Shown piece after piece: positions 39,824 through 49,221 of a DNA stretch of 64,000 bases. Each line of letters starts with the position of its first letter. Positions within the stretch are counted from its first letter, which is position 1. The position numbers were made by a program, and so were the translations under genes. The DNA comes from Bradyrhizobium uaiense (lineage in GTDB: Bacteria; Pseudomonadota; Alphaproteobacteria; Rhizobiales; Xanthobacteraceae), in assembly GCF_010811875.1 (NCBI RefSeq), contig NZ_VKHP01000006.1, positions 34,013 through 98,012 of the forward strand. Direction: 5' to 3'. The notes beneath the pieces were generated by a model. That model was not told where the DNA came from, did no database searches, and saw nothing but the letters and a program-made list of their open reading frames with translations.

Positions 39824-40111
39824 ATGCCGTCTCTAAACACTCCAGTCGTTGCCGATCTGGCTCCCTCCGGTCCAGATTTGACCGCTTACGATGAGGCGCA
39901 CGGCGTTACCTACATGCGCATGCTCGATGCCGACTCGGAAGGCGCCGACTGGCGCGAGGTATCGCGGATCGTCTTGCGCATTGACCCGGACGATGAGCGA
40001 GACCGAGCTCGACGGGCGTTCGAAAGCCACCTTGCGCGGGCGAAGTGGTGCGCCAATCAAGGCTATCGCCAACTCCTGCGGCGGCGATGGCCTTCTCAGC
40101 CCCACAGCTAG
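39824..40111 (+). CDS. DUF2285-like / helix-rich regulator-type protein
   Basis: 95 residues with an excellent ribosome site (ggagg) before the ATG. PDLTAYDEAHGVTYMRMLDA, then ADWREVSRIVLRIDPDDERD and RRAFESHLARAKWCANQGYR form the conserved body of a small rhizobial family (DUF2285-like) linked to integrative elements. Function unknown. Confidence 0.7.
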   Translation: MPSLNTPVVADLAPSGPDLTAYDEAHGVTYMRMLDADSEGADWREVSRIVLRIDPDDERDRARRAFESHLARAKWCANQGYRQLLRRRWPSQPHS

Positions 40112-40116
40112 CATCG

Positions 40117-40491
40117 TTATTCGAGACGATACTTCCGGCCGTTGGTATTCGGATCGGTATTGTCACTCGCCGAAAACATCAGGGTCGGTGCGGTCTCGTC
40201 CGGTTCCCGATAGAGCTTGTAGAGGCCGTGGCCGTTCGCCGAAATGGCCTGCGGATCGCTGTTTGACGGGCCGAGCGGCTTGTTGTCCTCGTAGAGCTTT
40301 GCGGTTTTCAGTTCGCTCAAGGGGTATTTGACCACAATGACATAGGCGTTACCCTGCCAGAGGCGGAAAGTGCCGTGCAGCCGAGGATCGGGTGGTTGCC
40401 GAGGCATAAGGGCGAGGAAGCCGCTTGCCGCGAGCGCGAAAAGTGTTGATCCGATCGCGACCTTGGAATCGCGAGAAAGCTTAAACGGCAC
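40117..40491 (-). CDS. Membrane-anchored hypothetical protein (GTG start)
   Basis: 124 residues. A span at about 10-28 (VAIGSTLFALAASGFLALM) is followed by a beta-rich domain (GTFRLWQGNAYVIVVKYPLS, ANGHGLYKLYREPDE). The GTG at 40491 overlaps the upstream gene by 11 bp. Predicted to face the periplasm. No family assigned. Confidence 0.55.
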   Translation of the reverse strand: MPFKLSRDSKVAIGSTLFALAASGFLALMPRQPPDPRLHGTFRLWQGNAYVIVVKYPLSELKTAKLYEDNKPLGPSNSDPQAISANGHGLYKLYREPDETAPTLMFSASDNTDPNTNGRKYRLE

Positions 40492-40681
40492 GCCGCTCGG
40501 CCGCTCCCTCGCTGGGGCGGGGCTCGCTGTCGCGATCTCGACCGACGTAAAGCTGATAGGCCTCGGAGCGACCGTACTCACGGCCGTCTCGAAATCCTGC
40601 GTTGTAGAGAAAACGACCGCTCCAAATGAGAGCAAGCAGTAGAAGCACGACACCAAAAACGATGAGTAGGGGGATCGGCAT
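40481..40681 (-). CDS. Single-pass membrane protein
   Basis: 66 residues. MPIPLLIVFGVVLLLLALIW is a strong membrane span; the rest is charged (RFLYNAGFRDGREYGRSEAY). First gene of a two-gene minus-strand pair with 40117. Function unknown. Confidence 0.55.
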   Translation of the reverse strand: MPIPLLIVFGVVLLLLALIWSGRFLYNAGFRDGREYGRSEAYQLYVGRDRDSEPRPSEGAAERRAV

Positions 40682-40915
40682 GCCGGTGTCGTCACAAGTT
40701 GTGGCGGGCTAGAGCCGCAACTCATATAGCGATCGGCGCTACCTGCATATCCGAGCGGTCAGATTTAGTTGGTACGCCTCGTACGGTGCGTCACCATGGC
40801 AGCGACACAAAGACCGGTGATAGACTTGGGTCGAGTTGTCCAAGGGCGATATTCTAGTCTTCCGTCATACACGGTCTCACCCAGGGCGAGACGACAGCGT
40901 TCGCATCTGTCCTTG

Positions 40916-41155
40916 ATGAACAAGTCCACGCCCCATCCGTGCCGGAGGGCGCATGCTGCAAAGCGCGGACCGCGCCGAGAGCGTAAGCTGCGATGGGTCA
41001 CCGGTGAGGTCTTAGGAATTAAGCCGACGCTCGTTCGCCTTTCGGAGGAAGTCCGGAAGCGGATTCGCGATCTTGTTGGCGAGCAGGGAATGGATCAGTT
41101 CATCGGTGATGCCGTCGAACGGGAGCTAAAGCGCCGAGAGAAGCAGAGGGGCTGA
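40916..41155 (+). CDS. Ribbon-helix-helix-like antitoxin-type protein
   Basis: 79 residues. The C-terminal 45 residues (GIKPTLVRLSEEVRKRIRDL, then VGEQGMDQFIGDAVEREL, KRREKQ) resemble orphan RHH antitoxins. The N-terminal part is basic and possibly not translated; starts at 40769 or later are possible. No toxin partner lies next to it. Confidence 0.45.
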   Translation: MNKSTPHPCRRAHAAKRGPRRERKLRWVTGEVLGIKPTLVRLSEEVRKRIRDLVGEQGMDQFIGDAVERELKRREKQRG

Positions 41156-41372
41156 CATCACAGGTATTCCCCATCGGGAGCCCCTTGCCAAATGGTGCAT
41201 CCCTAGGCGAGGCGAACCGCCGGCCGGCGCGCCCACCGAACGCGCGGGTAGAGGTGATTACCGCGCATCATCCTGACGTTCTGCAAGTCGATGTGACCCA
41301 CCGGAACAGGCGTTCCAAAAAGTGGGTCAACGAGAGGCAAATTGTGGAGTGATTTCAGTCTGCGATTTTAGC
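41156..41372. promoter_or_regulatory. Right-end att region with paired GTGACCCAC sites
   Basis: No gene is seen. gtgacccac lies at 41293-41301 and agtgggtca at 41321-41329 in inverted order, matching the pair near the left end (239-299). Candidate integrase or excisionase arm sites. Confidence 0.5.
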
Positions 41373-41391
41373 GCTGGCGATCCCGGCAGGA
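41373..41391. repeat. Right attachment site inside tRNA-Arg
   Basis: Exact 19-bp copy of 185-203. It comprises the last 17 bases of tRNA-Arg (acceptor strand, discriminator and CCA) plus two bases beyond. Confidence 0.9.
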
Positions 41392-41451
41392 TTCGAACCT
41401 GCAACCCGCGGAGTAGAAATCCGCTACTCTATCCAGTTGAGCTACGGGACC
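41375..41451 (-). tRNA. tRNA-Arg (anticodon TCT), prophage integration site
   Basis: 77-base cloverleaf on the minus strand, 5' end at 41451. The acceptor GGTCCCG pairs with CGGGATC, followed by discriminator G and an encoded CCA (41377-41375). The D-arm GCTC-AACTGGATA-GAGT and the anticodon stem GCGGA/TCCGC with loop TTTCTAC give anticodon TCT (reads AGA/AGG). The T-arm reads TGCAG-GTTCGAAT-CCTGC. The gene is intact after integration because the phage core restores the 3' end. Confidence 0.97.
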
Positions 41452-41739
41452 GTGGCCGCCTTGTAACACCGCCAATATGAAAAATCCGCCATTCCGCCAA
41501 GTCCGTCCGAACCGATTTTTGTGGTCGGACGACAAAGGCGAGCAGGGGTCCCGCCCTGTGTTGGCCAGACCAGCCCGCCGAGCCGGCATTGCGCTGCCGT
41601 TGGGCAGGTCGAAGGAATGTCGGCAATGCGATCTGCGACGTTTTCGTCCGTTCATGTCGGCGCCTTCAGTCCGTCACGTTTTCGCGCATTTTTTAGCCCC
41701 AACGCGGCGTTCGACCGCGGGGCGTTCAGGAGCTCCACC
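41452..41739. other. Gap between tRNA-Arg and the alpha-2-macroglobulin gene
   Basis: 288 bp. An open frame runs through it in line with the next gene, but no good start lies in it. It must hold the promoters of the tRNA and the downstream operon; I cannot place them. Confidence 0.4.
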
Positions 41740-44700
41740 ATGATCGGATTGGTTCGTGCCGCCGCAATTTGCGCCGCGCTGGCGCTCGCCTTAGTGAGCG
41801 CGCAGGCTGCGGACAAGGCCTTCAGGCGCGATGATCTCGCCGATTCCGCGATCAAGCTGGAGGCCCAGATCAAGAGCGAGGCGGGCGCGGTCAACAAGTC
41901 GGCCGCGACCCTGCGCACCGACGCGGATGCCGCCTTCAAGCGCAACGATTTCCGGGGCGGGCTCACGATCCTCGGCCAGATCGCGGCGACCGCGCCCGAG
42001 GATGGCGCCAACTGGCTGCGGCTCGCAAAGACCGTGTTCCAGATCCGTTCGGCGAGCTCAAGCGAACAGACCTTCCTGATGGAGCGCGCCTCGACCGCCG
42101 CCTATATCGCCTATCAGCGTGCCGGCAATGCGGGCGAGGAGGCCGACGCGCTGGCGGTGCTCGGCAAGGCGCTCGCCGAGCGCAAGCTGTGGCGCCCGGC
42201 GCTGGATGCATTGCGGATGTCGCTCGACATGCGCGAGGTGGCCGATGTCCGCGGCCAGTATGAGAAAATGCGCGACGAGCACGGCTTCCGGCTGCTCGAT
42301 TATACCGTCGATTCCGACGCGGCCTCGCCGCGAGCCTGCTTTCAGTTCTCCGAGGAATTGGCCAAGCGCGTCGACTTCGCGCCGTACCTGGCGCTCGCCG
42401 GCACCGACAAGCCGGCTCTTTCGGCGGAAGGCCAGCAGCTCTGCGTCGACGGGCTGAAGCACGGCGAGCGCTACAACATCAATCTGCGCGCCGGCCTGCC
42501 GTCGACCGTCAAGGAGACCCTGCCGAAATCGGCCGAATTCAACATCTATGTCCGCGACCGCAAGCCGTTCGTGCGGTTCACCGGGCGCGCCTATGTGCTG
42601 CCGCGGACCGGACAGCGCGGTATCCCGGTGGTGAGCGTCAACACGCCGGCGGTTAAGGTCGACGTCTTCCGGATCGGTGACCGCAACCTGATCAACACGG
42701 TGATCGACAGCGACTTCCAGAGCACGCTGAGCCGCTACCAGCTTTCCGATCTCGGCGACCAGCGCGGCGTCAAGGTGTGGTCGGGCGAGCTTGCGACGGC
42801 CACTACGCTGAACCAGGACGTCGTCACCGCATTTCCGGTCGACCAGGCGTTGGGTGACCTGCAGCCGGGCGTCTATGTCATGACCGCTGCGGCCAAGGGA
42901 CCTGGCAGCGACGACGACGGCACGCTGGCGACGCAATGGTTCATCGTCTCGGACATGGGCTTGTCGGCGTTCTCCGGCAATGACGGTATCCACGTCTTCG
43001 TCAATTCGCTGGCTTCGACCGAACCGGTCGCCAACGCCGAAGTGAAACTGGTCGCCCGCAACAACGAGATCCTGGCGACCCGCAAGACGGATGCGGCCGG
43101 TCATGTGCTGTTCGAGCAGGGGCTGGCGCGCGGCGAGGGTGGGCTGTCGCCGGCGCTGCTGACGGTGACGGGCGAGAAAGCCGACTATGCTTTCCTGAGC
43201 CTGAAGACCAATGCCTTCGACCTGACCGACCGCGGCGTCGCCGGCCGGGCGATCCCCGCTGGCGCGGACGCCTTCGTCTATGCCGAGCGCGGCGTCTATC
43301 GCTCCAACGAGACCGTCTATCTGACCGCGCTGCTGCGCGACGGGCAGGGCAACGCCCTGGCCGGGACGCCGCTGACCATGGTGATTGAGCGCCCCGACGG
43401 CGTCGAATTCCGCCGTGCCGTGCTGCCCGACCAGGGCGCCGGCGGCCGGATGCTGGCGGTGGCGCTGAACTCGGCGGTGCCGACCGGGACCTGGCGCGCC
43501 CGCGTCTTTACCGATCCCAAGGGCTCGTCGGTCGGCGAAACCACCTTCATGGTCGAGGATTACATCCCCGAGCGGGTCGAATTTGATCTGACCAGCAAGG
43601 AGAAGGTGATCAAAGCTGAAGTTCCAGTGGAACTTCAGGTCTCCGGCCATTTCCTCTACGGTGCGCCGGCCTCAGGCCTGCAGCTCGAAGGCGACATGCT
43701 GGTGGCGCCGGCGGCGAACGGCCGGCCCGGCTATGCCGGCTACCAGTTCGGTGTCGACGATGAGCAGACCGCGAGCAATGAGCGGACCCCGATCGAGGAT
43801 CTGCCGGAGGCCGACGCCAATGGTGCCGCCAGCTTCCCGGTCAAGCTCGACAAGGTGCCGGCCTCGACCCGGCCGCAGGAGGCCCAGATCTTCATTCGCA
43901 TGGCGGAGACCGGCGGCCGCTCCGTTGAACGCAAGATCGTGCTGCCGGTGGCGTCTAGCGCCTCGCTGATCGGCGTCAAGCCGCTGTTCGGCGACAAGAG
44001 CGTCGCGGAAGGCGACAAAGCCGAGTTTGACGTTGTGTTCGTCGCGCCCGACGGCAAGCAGCTCCAGCGCGACGGGCTGCGCTACGAACTCCTGAAGCTA
44101 GAGTCGCGTTACCAATGGTACCGGCAGAATTCGTCGTGGAACTATGAGCCGGTCAAGTCGACCCGCCGCGTTGCCGATGGCGACGCGAACCTCGCGGCCG
44201 ACAAGCCGATGCGCCTGACCTTCCAGCCGCAGCCCGGCCGGTACCGGCTCGACGTCAAATCGACCGACGCCGACGGCCCCGTAACCTCGGTGCAGTTCGA
44301 CGTCGGCTGGTATTCCGACGGCAGCGCCGACACGCCCGATCTGCTGGAGACCTCGATCGACAAGCCGGAATATGCTTCGGGCGACACCATGACCGTGTCG
44401 GTCAACGCGCGCACCTCAGGCAAGCTCACGGTCTATGTGCTCGGCGACCGCCTGCTGACGACGCAAAGCGTCGACGTCAAGGAGGGCACCCAGCAGGTCA
44501 AGCTCCCGCTCGGCAGCGATTGGGGCACCGGCGCCTATGTGATGGCGACACTGCGCCGTCCGCTCGATGCTGCCGCCGGGCGTATGCCGGGCCGTGCGAT
44601 CGGGCTGAAATGGTTCGGCATCGACAAGAAGACGCGCACGCTTGCCGTCGCGCTGTCGCCGCCTGCATTGGTGCGCCCCGGCTCGACGCTGAAGATCCCG

Positions 44701-46947
44701 GTCAAGCTCGGCGGGCTGAATCCCGGCGAGGACGCCAAGGTGGTGCTGGCCGCGGTCGATGTCGGCATTCTCAATCTGACCAACTACAAGCCGCCGGCGC
44801 CGGATGACTATTATCTCGGGCAGCGCCGCCTGACCGCCGAGATCCGCGACCTCTATGGCCAGCTGATCGACGGCATGCAGGGCACGCGCGGCCAGATCCG
44901 CAGCGGCGGTGACGCCGCCGGCGCCGAGTTGCAGGGCTCTCCGCCGACCCAGAAGCCGCTCGCGCTCTATTCCGGCATCGTCACGGTCGGTCCTGACGGC
45001 ACCGCCGAGGTGAGCTTCGACATCCCCGACTTCGCCGGCACCGCGCGGGTGATGGCGGTGGCGTGGAGCGCCACCAAGCTCGGCCGCGCCACGACCGATG
45101 TGATCGTGCGCGACCCCGTGGTGGTGACCGCGACCTTGCCGCGCTTCCTGCTGACCGGTGACAAGGGCACCATCAGCATGGATATCGACAATGTCGAGGG
45201 CGCCGCCGGCGACTACGCCGTCAGCGTCAAGGCGAGTGGCCCGATCAAGGCTTCGGGCAATTCGACCACGACGGTGAAGCTCGCCGCCAAGCAGCGCTCG
45301 TCGCTGTCGCTCGGCCTCGAGGCCGGCGGTGCTGGACGAGCCGAGTTCGACGTCAATATTTCGGGGCCGAACGGACTGGCGCTGGCGCGGCACTACGCGC
45401 TCGACGTCAAGCCGGCGACGCAAGTCCTGGCGCGCCGCTCGATCCGCACGCTGGCGAAGGGCGAGAGCCTGACGCTGACGTCCGACATGTTCTCCGATCT
45501 CGTGCCGGGCACCGGCAGCGTCTCGATCTCGGCGAGCCTGTCGACCGCGCTCGATGCCGCGAGCATCCTGAAGGCGCTCGATCGCTACCCCTATGGCTGC
45601 TCCGAGCAGATCACGAGCCGCGCTTTGCCGCTGCTCTATGTCAACGATCTTGCCGCCGGCGCCCACCTCGCGATGGACACCGCGGTCGACCAGCGCATCC
45701 GCGATGCGATCGAGCGGCTGCTGGCTCGACAAGGCTCCAATGGGTCGTTCGGCCTGTGGTCGGCGGGCGGTGACGACGCCTGGCTCGATGCCTACGTCAC
45801 TGATTTCCTGACCCGGGCTCGCGAAAAGGGCTTTGCGGTACCGGATGTGCTGTTCAAGAGTGCGCTCGACCGCGTCAGGAACTCCGTGGTCAATGCCAAC
45901 GAGCCGGAGAAGGACGGCGGCCGCGATCTGGCCTACGGCCTCTACGTGCTCGCGCGCAACGGCGCGGCACCGATCGGCGATCTGCGCTATCTCGCCGATA
46001 CCAAGCTGAGCAATCTGGCGACGCCGATCTCCAAGGCGCAGCTTGCCGCGGCGCTGGCCCTGGTCGGCGACAAGGCGAGGGCCGAGCGGGTCTATGGCGC
46101 CGCGCTCGACGCGCTGAACCCCAAACCGGTGATCGAGTTCGGCCGGGTGGATTACGGCTCGGCGCTGCGCGATGCGGCGGCGCTGGTCTCGCTTGCCGGC
46201 GAAGGCAATGCGCCGCGCACCACGCTGACGCAGGCCGTGCTGCGGGTCGAAGCGGCGCGGGGGCCGTCGCCCTACACTTCGACGCAGGAGAATGCATGGA
46301 TGGTGCTGGCGGCGCGCGCGCTCGCCAAGGAAACGATGGCGCTCGACATCAACGGCCAGCCGGTCAAAACCGCGGTCTATCGCAGCTACAAGGCCGAGGA
46401 GATGACGGGCCAGCCGCTCAAGATCACCAATACCGGCGATGCGCCGGTGCAGGCGGTGGTTTCGGTGTCGGGCTCGCCGGTGACGCCGGAGCCTGCGGCT
46501 TCCAATGGCTTCAAGATCGAGCGCAGCTATTTCACGCTCGACGGCAAGCCGGCGGACGTCACCAAGGCGAAACAGAATGACCGCTTCGCGGTTGTCCTGA
46601 AGGTGACGGAAGCGAAACCGGAATTCGGTCACATCATGGTGGCCGACTATCTGCCGGCCGGGCTCGAGATCGACAACCCCAATCTGGTGTCGTCAGGCGA
46701 TTCCGGCACGCTCGAATGGATCGAGGATGGTGTCGAGCCGAAGAACACCGAGTTCCGCGATGATCGCTTCACCGCGGCGATCGACCGGGGCGCCAACGAC
46801 AAGTCGGTGTTCACCGTCGCCTATGTCGTGCGCGCGGTGTCGCCCGGCAAATACGTGCTGCCGCAGGCCTATGTCGAGGACATGTACAATCCCTCGCGCT
46901 ACGGCCGAAGCGGCACCGGTGCGGTCGAGGTGAAGCCGGCGAAATGA
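41740..46947 (+). CDS. Bacterial alpha-2-macroglobulin, thioester type
   Basis: 1735 residues. A signal peptide (to about AQA-24) without a lipobox sends it to the periplasm. The middle is a chain of MG-type beta domains. The thioester motif is YGCSEQ with C1287-S-E-Q1290, followed by the helical thioester domain (about 1290-1560) and the receptor-like beta domain at the end. Family members trap invading proteases by bait cleavage and covalent capture. It is followed by pbpC with an ATGA overlap, the conserved pairing for envelope defence and repair. The start was chosen for caggag 8 nt upstream. Confidence 0.93.
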   Translation: MIGLVRAAAICAALALALVSAQAADKAFRRDDLADSAIKLEAQIKSEAGAVNKSAATLRTDADAAFKRNDFRGGLTILGQIAATAPEDGANWLRLAKTVFQIRSASSSEQTFLMERASTAAYIAYQRAGNAGEEADALAVLGKALAERKLWRPALDALRMSLDMREVADVRGQYEKMRDEHGFRLLDYTVDSDAASPRACFQFSEELAKRVDFAPYLALAGTDKPALSAEGQQLCVDGLKHGERYNINLRAGLPSTVKETLPKSAEFNIYVRDRKPFVRFTGRAYVLPRTGQRGIPVVSVNTPAVKVDVFRIGDRNLINTVIDSDFQSTLSRYQLSDLGDQRGVKVWSGELATATTLNQDVVTAFPVDQALGDLQPGVYVMTAAAKGPGSDDDGTLATQWFIVSDMGLSAFSGNDGIHVFVNSLASTEPVANAEVKLVARNNEILATRKTDAAGHVLFEQGLARGEGGLSPALLTVTGEKADYAFLSLKTNAFDLTDRGVAGRAIPAGADAFVYAERGVYRSNETVYLTALLRDGQGNALAGTPLTMVIERPDGVEFRRAVLPDQGAGGRMLAVALNSAVPTGTWRARVFTDPKGSSVGETTFMVEDYIPERVEFDLTSKEKVIKAEVPVELQVSGHFLYGAPASGLQLEGDMLVAPAANGRPGYAGYQFGVDDEQTASNERTPIEDLPEADANGAASFPVKLDKVPASTRPQEAQIFIRMAETGGRSVERKIVLPVASSASLIGVKPLFGDKSVAEGDKAEFDVVFVAPDGKQLQRDGLRYELLKLESRYQWYRQNSSWNYEPVKSTRRVADGDANLAADKPMRLTFQPQPGRYRLDVKSTDADGPVTSVQFDVGWYSDGSADTPDLLETSIDKPEYASGDTMTVSVNARTSGKLTVYVLGDRLLTTQSVDVKEGTQQVKLPLGSDWGTGAYVMATLRRPLDAAAGRMPGRAIGLKWFGIDKKTRTLAVALSPPALVRPGSTLKIPVKLGGLNPGEDAKVVLAAVDVGILNLTNYKPPAPDDYYLGQRRLTAEIRDLYGQLIDGMQGTRGQIRSGGDAAGAELQGSPPTQKPLALYSGIVTVGPDGTAEVSFDIPDFAGTARVMAVAWSATKLGRATTDVIVRDPVVVTATLPRFLLTGDKGTISMDIDNVEGAAGDYAVSVKASGPIKASGNSTTTVKLAAKQRSSLSLGLEAGGAGRAEFDVNISGPNGLALARHYALDVKPATQVLARRSIRTLAKGESLTLTSDMFSDLVPGTGSVSISASLSTALDAASILKALDRYPYGCSEQITSRALPLLYVNDLAAGAHLAMDTAVDQRIRDAIERLLARQGSNGSFGLWSAGGDDAWLDAYVTDFLTRAREKGFAVPDVLFKSALDRVRNSVVNANEPEKDGGRDLAYGLYVLARNGAAPIGDLRYLADTKLSNLATPISKAQLAAALALVGDKARAERVYGAALDALNPKPVIEFGRVDYGSALRDAAALVSLAGEGNAPRTTLTQAVLRVEAARGPSPYTSTQENAWMVLAARALAKETMALDINGQPVKTAVYRSYKAEEMTGQPLKITNTGDAPVQAVVSVSGSPVTPEPAASNGFKIERSYFTLDGKPADVTKAKQNDRFAVVLKVTEAKPEFGHIMVADYLPAGLEIDNPNLVSSGDSGTLEWIEDGVEPKNTEFRDDRFTAAIDRGANDKSVFTVAYVVRAVSPGKYVLPQAYVEDMYNPSRYGRSGTGAVEVKPAK

Positions 46948-49058
46948 GTGCAACGCTGACGACAGCACCGGTACGCGGATCGCGCTGGCGACGGATCAGG
47001 CCAGTGCTGACGATCTGTGCCGTCGTGGCGCTGGTCGCAGCCGGCGCGTTCGCCGGCTGGATGGTCTCGCTCGGTCCGCTGCCGCTTGCGCAGGCGCAGC
47101 AGGTCTCGACATCAGTCATTGATCGCAATGGAAAACTGTTGCGTGCCTATGCGATGGCGGATGGGCGCTGGCGGTTGCCGGTCGACGGAAAGACGTCAGT
47201 CGATCCAGGTTATCTGAAGCTGCTGTTCGCTTATGAGGACAAGCGCTTCTATGAGCATCACGGCGTCGATCCGCTGGCGCTGTCGCGCGCCGGATTCCAG
47301 CTTCTCACCCGCGGCCATATCGTGTCGGGTGGCTCGACCATCACGATGCAGCTGGCGCGGCTGATCGAGCCGCGGCACCAGCGCTCGGTCTACGCCAAGC
47401 TGCGCCAGATGGTGCGTGCGGTTGAACTTGAGCAGCAGCTCTCGAAGGACCAGATCCTCGATCTCTATCTCGCGCTGGCGCCGTTCGGCGGCAATCTCGA
47501 GGGCGTGCGCGCCGCCTCGATCGCCTATTTTGGCAAGGAACCGAAGCGGCTCTCGCTCGCCGAGGCCGCGCTGCTGGTCGCCTTGCCGCAATCGCCGGAG
47601 CGGCGGCGGCTCGATCGTTATCCGGAAGCTGCCCATGCCGCGCGCGATCGCGTGCTCGATCGCATGGTCGAGGATGGCGTGGTGTCGAAGGAGGACGCTG
47701 CGCAGGCGAGGGCTGCGGCGGTGCCGAAGCTGCGCAAGCAGATCCCGATCCTGGCGCCGCATTCGTCCGATCAGGCGATTGCGACGATCAAGGATACGGC
47801 CGTCATCAGACTGACGCTGGACGCCACGCTGCAACGGAACCTGGAGGCGCTGGGACGCGACCGCGCCATCGCACTGGGACCTGACGTCTCGGTTGCGATC
47901 GTCGTGGTCGACAATGAAACGGGCGACGTGCTCGCGCGGGTCGGCTCGGCGGATTATTTCGACGATCGGCGGGCCGGGCAGGTCGACATGACGCGCGCGG
48001 TGCGCTCGCCGGGATCGACGCTGAAGCCGTTCATCTATGGCCTCGCCTTCGAGGACGGCTTTGTCCATCCCGACAGCCTGATCGAGGATCGGCCGATCCG
48101 CTTCGGCACCTACGCGCCGGAGAATTTCGACATGACGTTCCAGGGCACTGTGCCGATCCGCAAGGCGCTGCAATTGTCGCTGAACGTGCCGGCGATTGCG
48201 CTGCTCGACCGGGTCGGTGCCAGCCGGCTGTCGTCGCGGCTGAAGCAGGCCGGCACCGGTCTCGTGCTGCCGAAAGATGAAGCGCCCGGCCTTGCGATGG
48301 GGCTCGGCGGCGTCGGCATCACGCTGCAGGATCTCGCCCAGCTCTATTCCGGCCTGGCGCGGCTCGGCGCGACCAAGCCGTTGCGAGAGATCGTGCAGGT
48401 GAGTGATGGCCGCGACACGATGCGCCTGATGGATCAGGCCGCGGCCTGGCAGGTTGGTAATGTCCTGCTCGGCACGCCGCCGCCGGAGAACGGCGTGCAC
48501 AACCGGATCGCGTTCAAGACCGGTACCAGCTACGGCTATCGCGATGCCTGGTCGGTCGGCTTCGACGGCCGCATCACGATCGGGGTCTGGGTCGGCCGTC
48601 CAGACGGCGCACCGGTGCCGGGCCTGGTCGGCCGCACGGCGGCGGCGCCGATCCTGTTCGACGCCTTTGCGCGCACCGGCAAGATCCCGGCGCCGTTGCC
48701 GAAGCCGCCGCGGGGCGTGCTGGTCGCGTCCAACGCAAAGCTGCCGCCGCCGCTGCGCCGGTTCCGGCCGCTCGGCGAACTGGTCCGCAGCGGCAACGAC
48801 CAGGCGCCGCACATCCAGTTTCCGCTGAACGGCTCGCGCATCGACGTCGATCAATCCGAGGGCGGCCGCAACGCGACGATGCCGGTCAAGGTCGCCGGCG
48901 GGGTGCTGCCGCTGACGGTTCTCGTCAATGGTGTCTCAGCCGGGGACATCGACAGCCGGCGCCAGCGCCTGATCGAGCCGCCCGGGCCCGGCTTCGCGCG
49001 GCTCACGGTGATCGACGCCACGGGGGCAGCGGATACCGTTGTGATCCGCGTGCAATGA
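46944..49058 (+). CDS. pbpC: Penicillin-binding protein 1C
   Basis: 704 residues. After a membrane anchor (about 20-42) comes the GT51 glycosyltransferase domain with EDKRFYEHHGVD (98-109). The transpeptidase has S358-T-L-K, S412-L-N and K525-T-G. The C-terminal BiPBP_C domain (about 625-704) ends it. It polymerises and may cross-link peptidoglycan in the periplasm, and by its pairing with alpha-2-macroglobulin is thought to repair wall damage. All key residues are present. Confidence 0.95.
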   Translation: MSATLTTAPVRGSRWRRIRPVLTICAVVALVAAGAFAGWMVSLGPLPLAQAQQVSTSVIDRNGKLLRAYAMADGRWRLPVDGKTSVDPGYLKLLFAYEDKRFYEHHGVDPLALSRAGFQLLTRGHIVSGGSTITMQLARLIEPRHQRSVYAKLRQMVRAVELEQQLSKDQILDLYLALAPFGGNLEGVRAASIAYFGKEPKRLSLAEAALLVALPQSPERRRLDRYPEAAHAARDRVLDRMVEDGVVSKEDAAQARAAAVPKLRKQIPILAPHSSDQAIATIKDTAVIRLTLDATLQRNLEALGRDRAIALGPDVSVAIVVVDNETGDVLARVGSADYFDDRRAGQVDMTRAVRSPGSTLKPFIYGLAFEDGFVHPDSLIEDRPIRFGTYAPENFDMTFQGTVPIRKALQLSLNVPAIALLDRVGASRLSSRLKQAGTGLVLPKDEAPGLAMGLGGVGITLQDLAQLYSGLARLGATKPLREIVQVSDGRDTMRLMDQAAAWQVGNVLLGTPPPENGVHNRIAFKTGTSYGYRDAWSVGFDGRITIGVWVGRPDGAPVPGLVGRTAAAPILFDAFARTGKIPAPLPKPPRGVLVASNAKLPPPLRRFRPLGELVRSGNDQAPHIQFPLNGSRIDVDQSEGGRNATMPVKVAGGVLPLTVLVNGVSAGDIDSRRQRLIEPPGPGFARLTVIDATGAADTVVIRVQ

Positions 49059-49065
49059 TCGCACG

Positions 49066-49107
49066 GGAAAGCGGAACGGCACCGTTGGAAAGCGGAACAG
49101 CACGGTT
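49066..49107. repeat. Two tandem 21-bp imperfect repeats after pbpC
   Basis: Units at 49066-49086 and 49087-49107 begin ggaaagcggaac and differ at two positions. They lie in the gap before the GT83 gene. Confidence 0.75.
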
Positions 49108-49221
49108 GTTTGCGGTGCGGTTTCATCGTATGCGAAACCCATGGTGGATAGCCTCCAACCCCGGCGCTTCGGAGCAGGGCAACAGTCTGTAAAACCTGCG
49201 CATTCCAGCCGCAGGCTGTTC

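Larger units (their letters stand above)
185..41391. mobile_element. Integrated podovirus-type prophage, about 41.2 kb
   Basis: The element is bounded by an exact 19-bp direct repeat, with one copy being the 3' end of tRNA-Arg. Inside are an integrase, replication and regulation genes, a large terminase, portal, scaffold, SU10-type capsid, adaptor, ejection proteins, tail lysozyme, collar fibre and a lysis cassette. No tape-measure, sheath or baseplate genes are seen, and the gene order (portal, scaffold, coat, adaptor, stabilisation protein, ejection proteins) fits short-tailed P22-like phages. The structural operon looks largely intact. The right arm is mosaic with decayed pieces. Whether it is inducible cannot be judged from sequence, particularly because the portal gene is split. 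Confidence 0.93.

Noticed and set aside
44416..46632. A 738-residue minus-strand open frame inside the alpha-2-macroglobulin gene
   Set aside because: Antisense shadow of a gene with clear domains and thioester motif; its composition is Arg/Ala/Gly-biased and motif-free. The same holds for 42058-43650 and 47196-48854.
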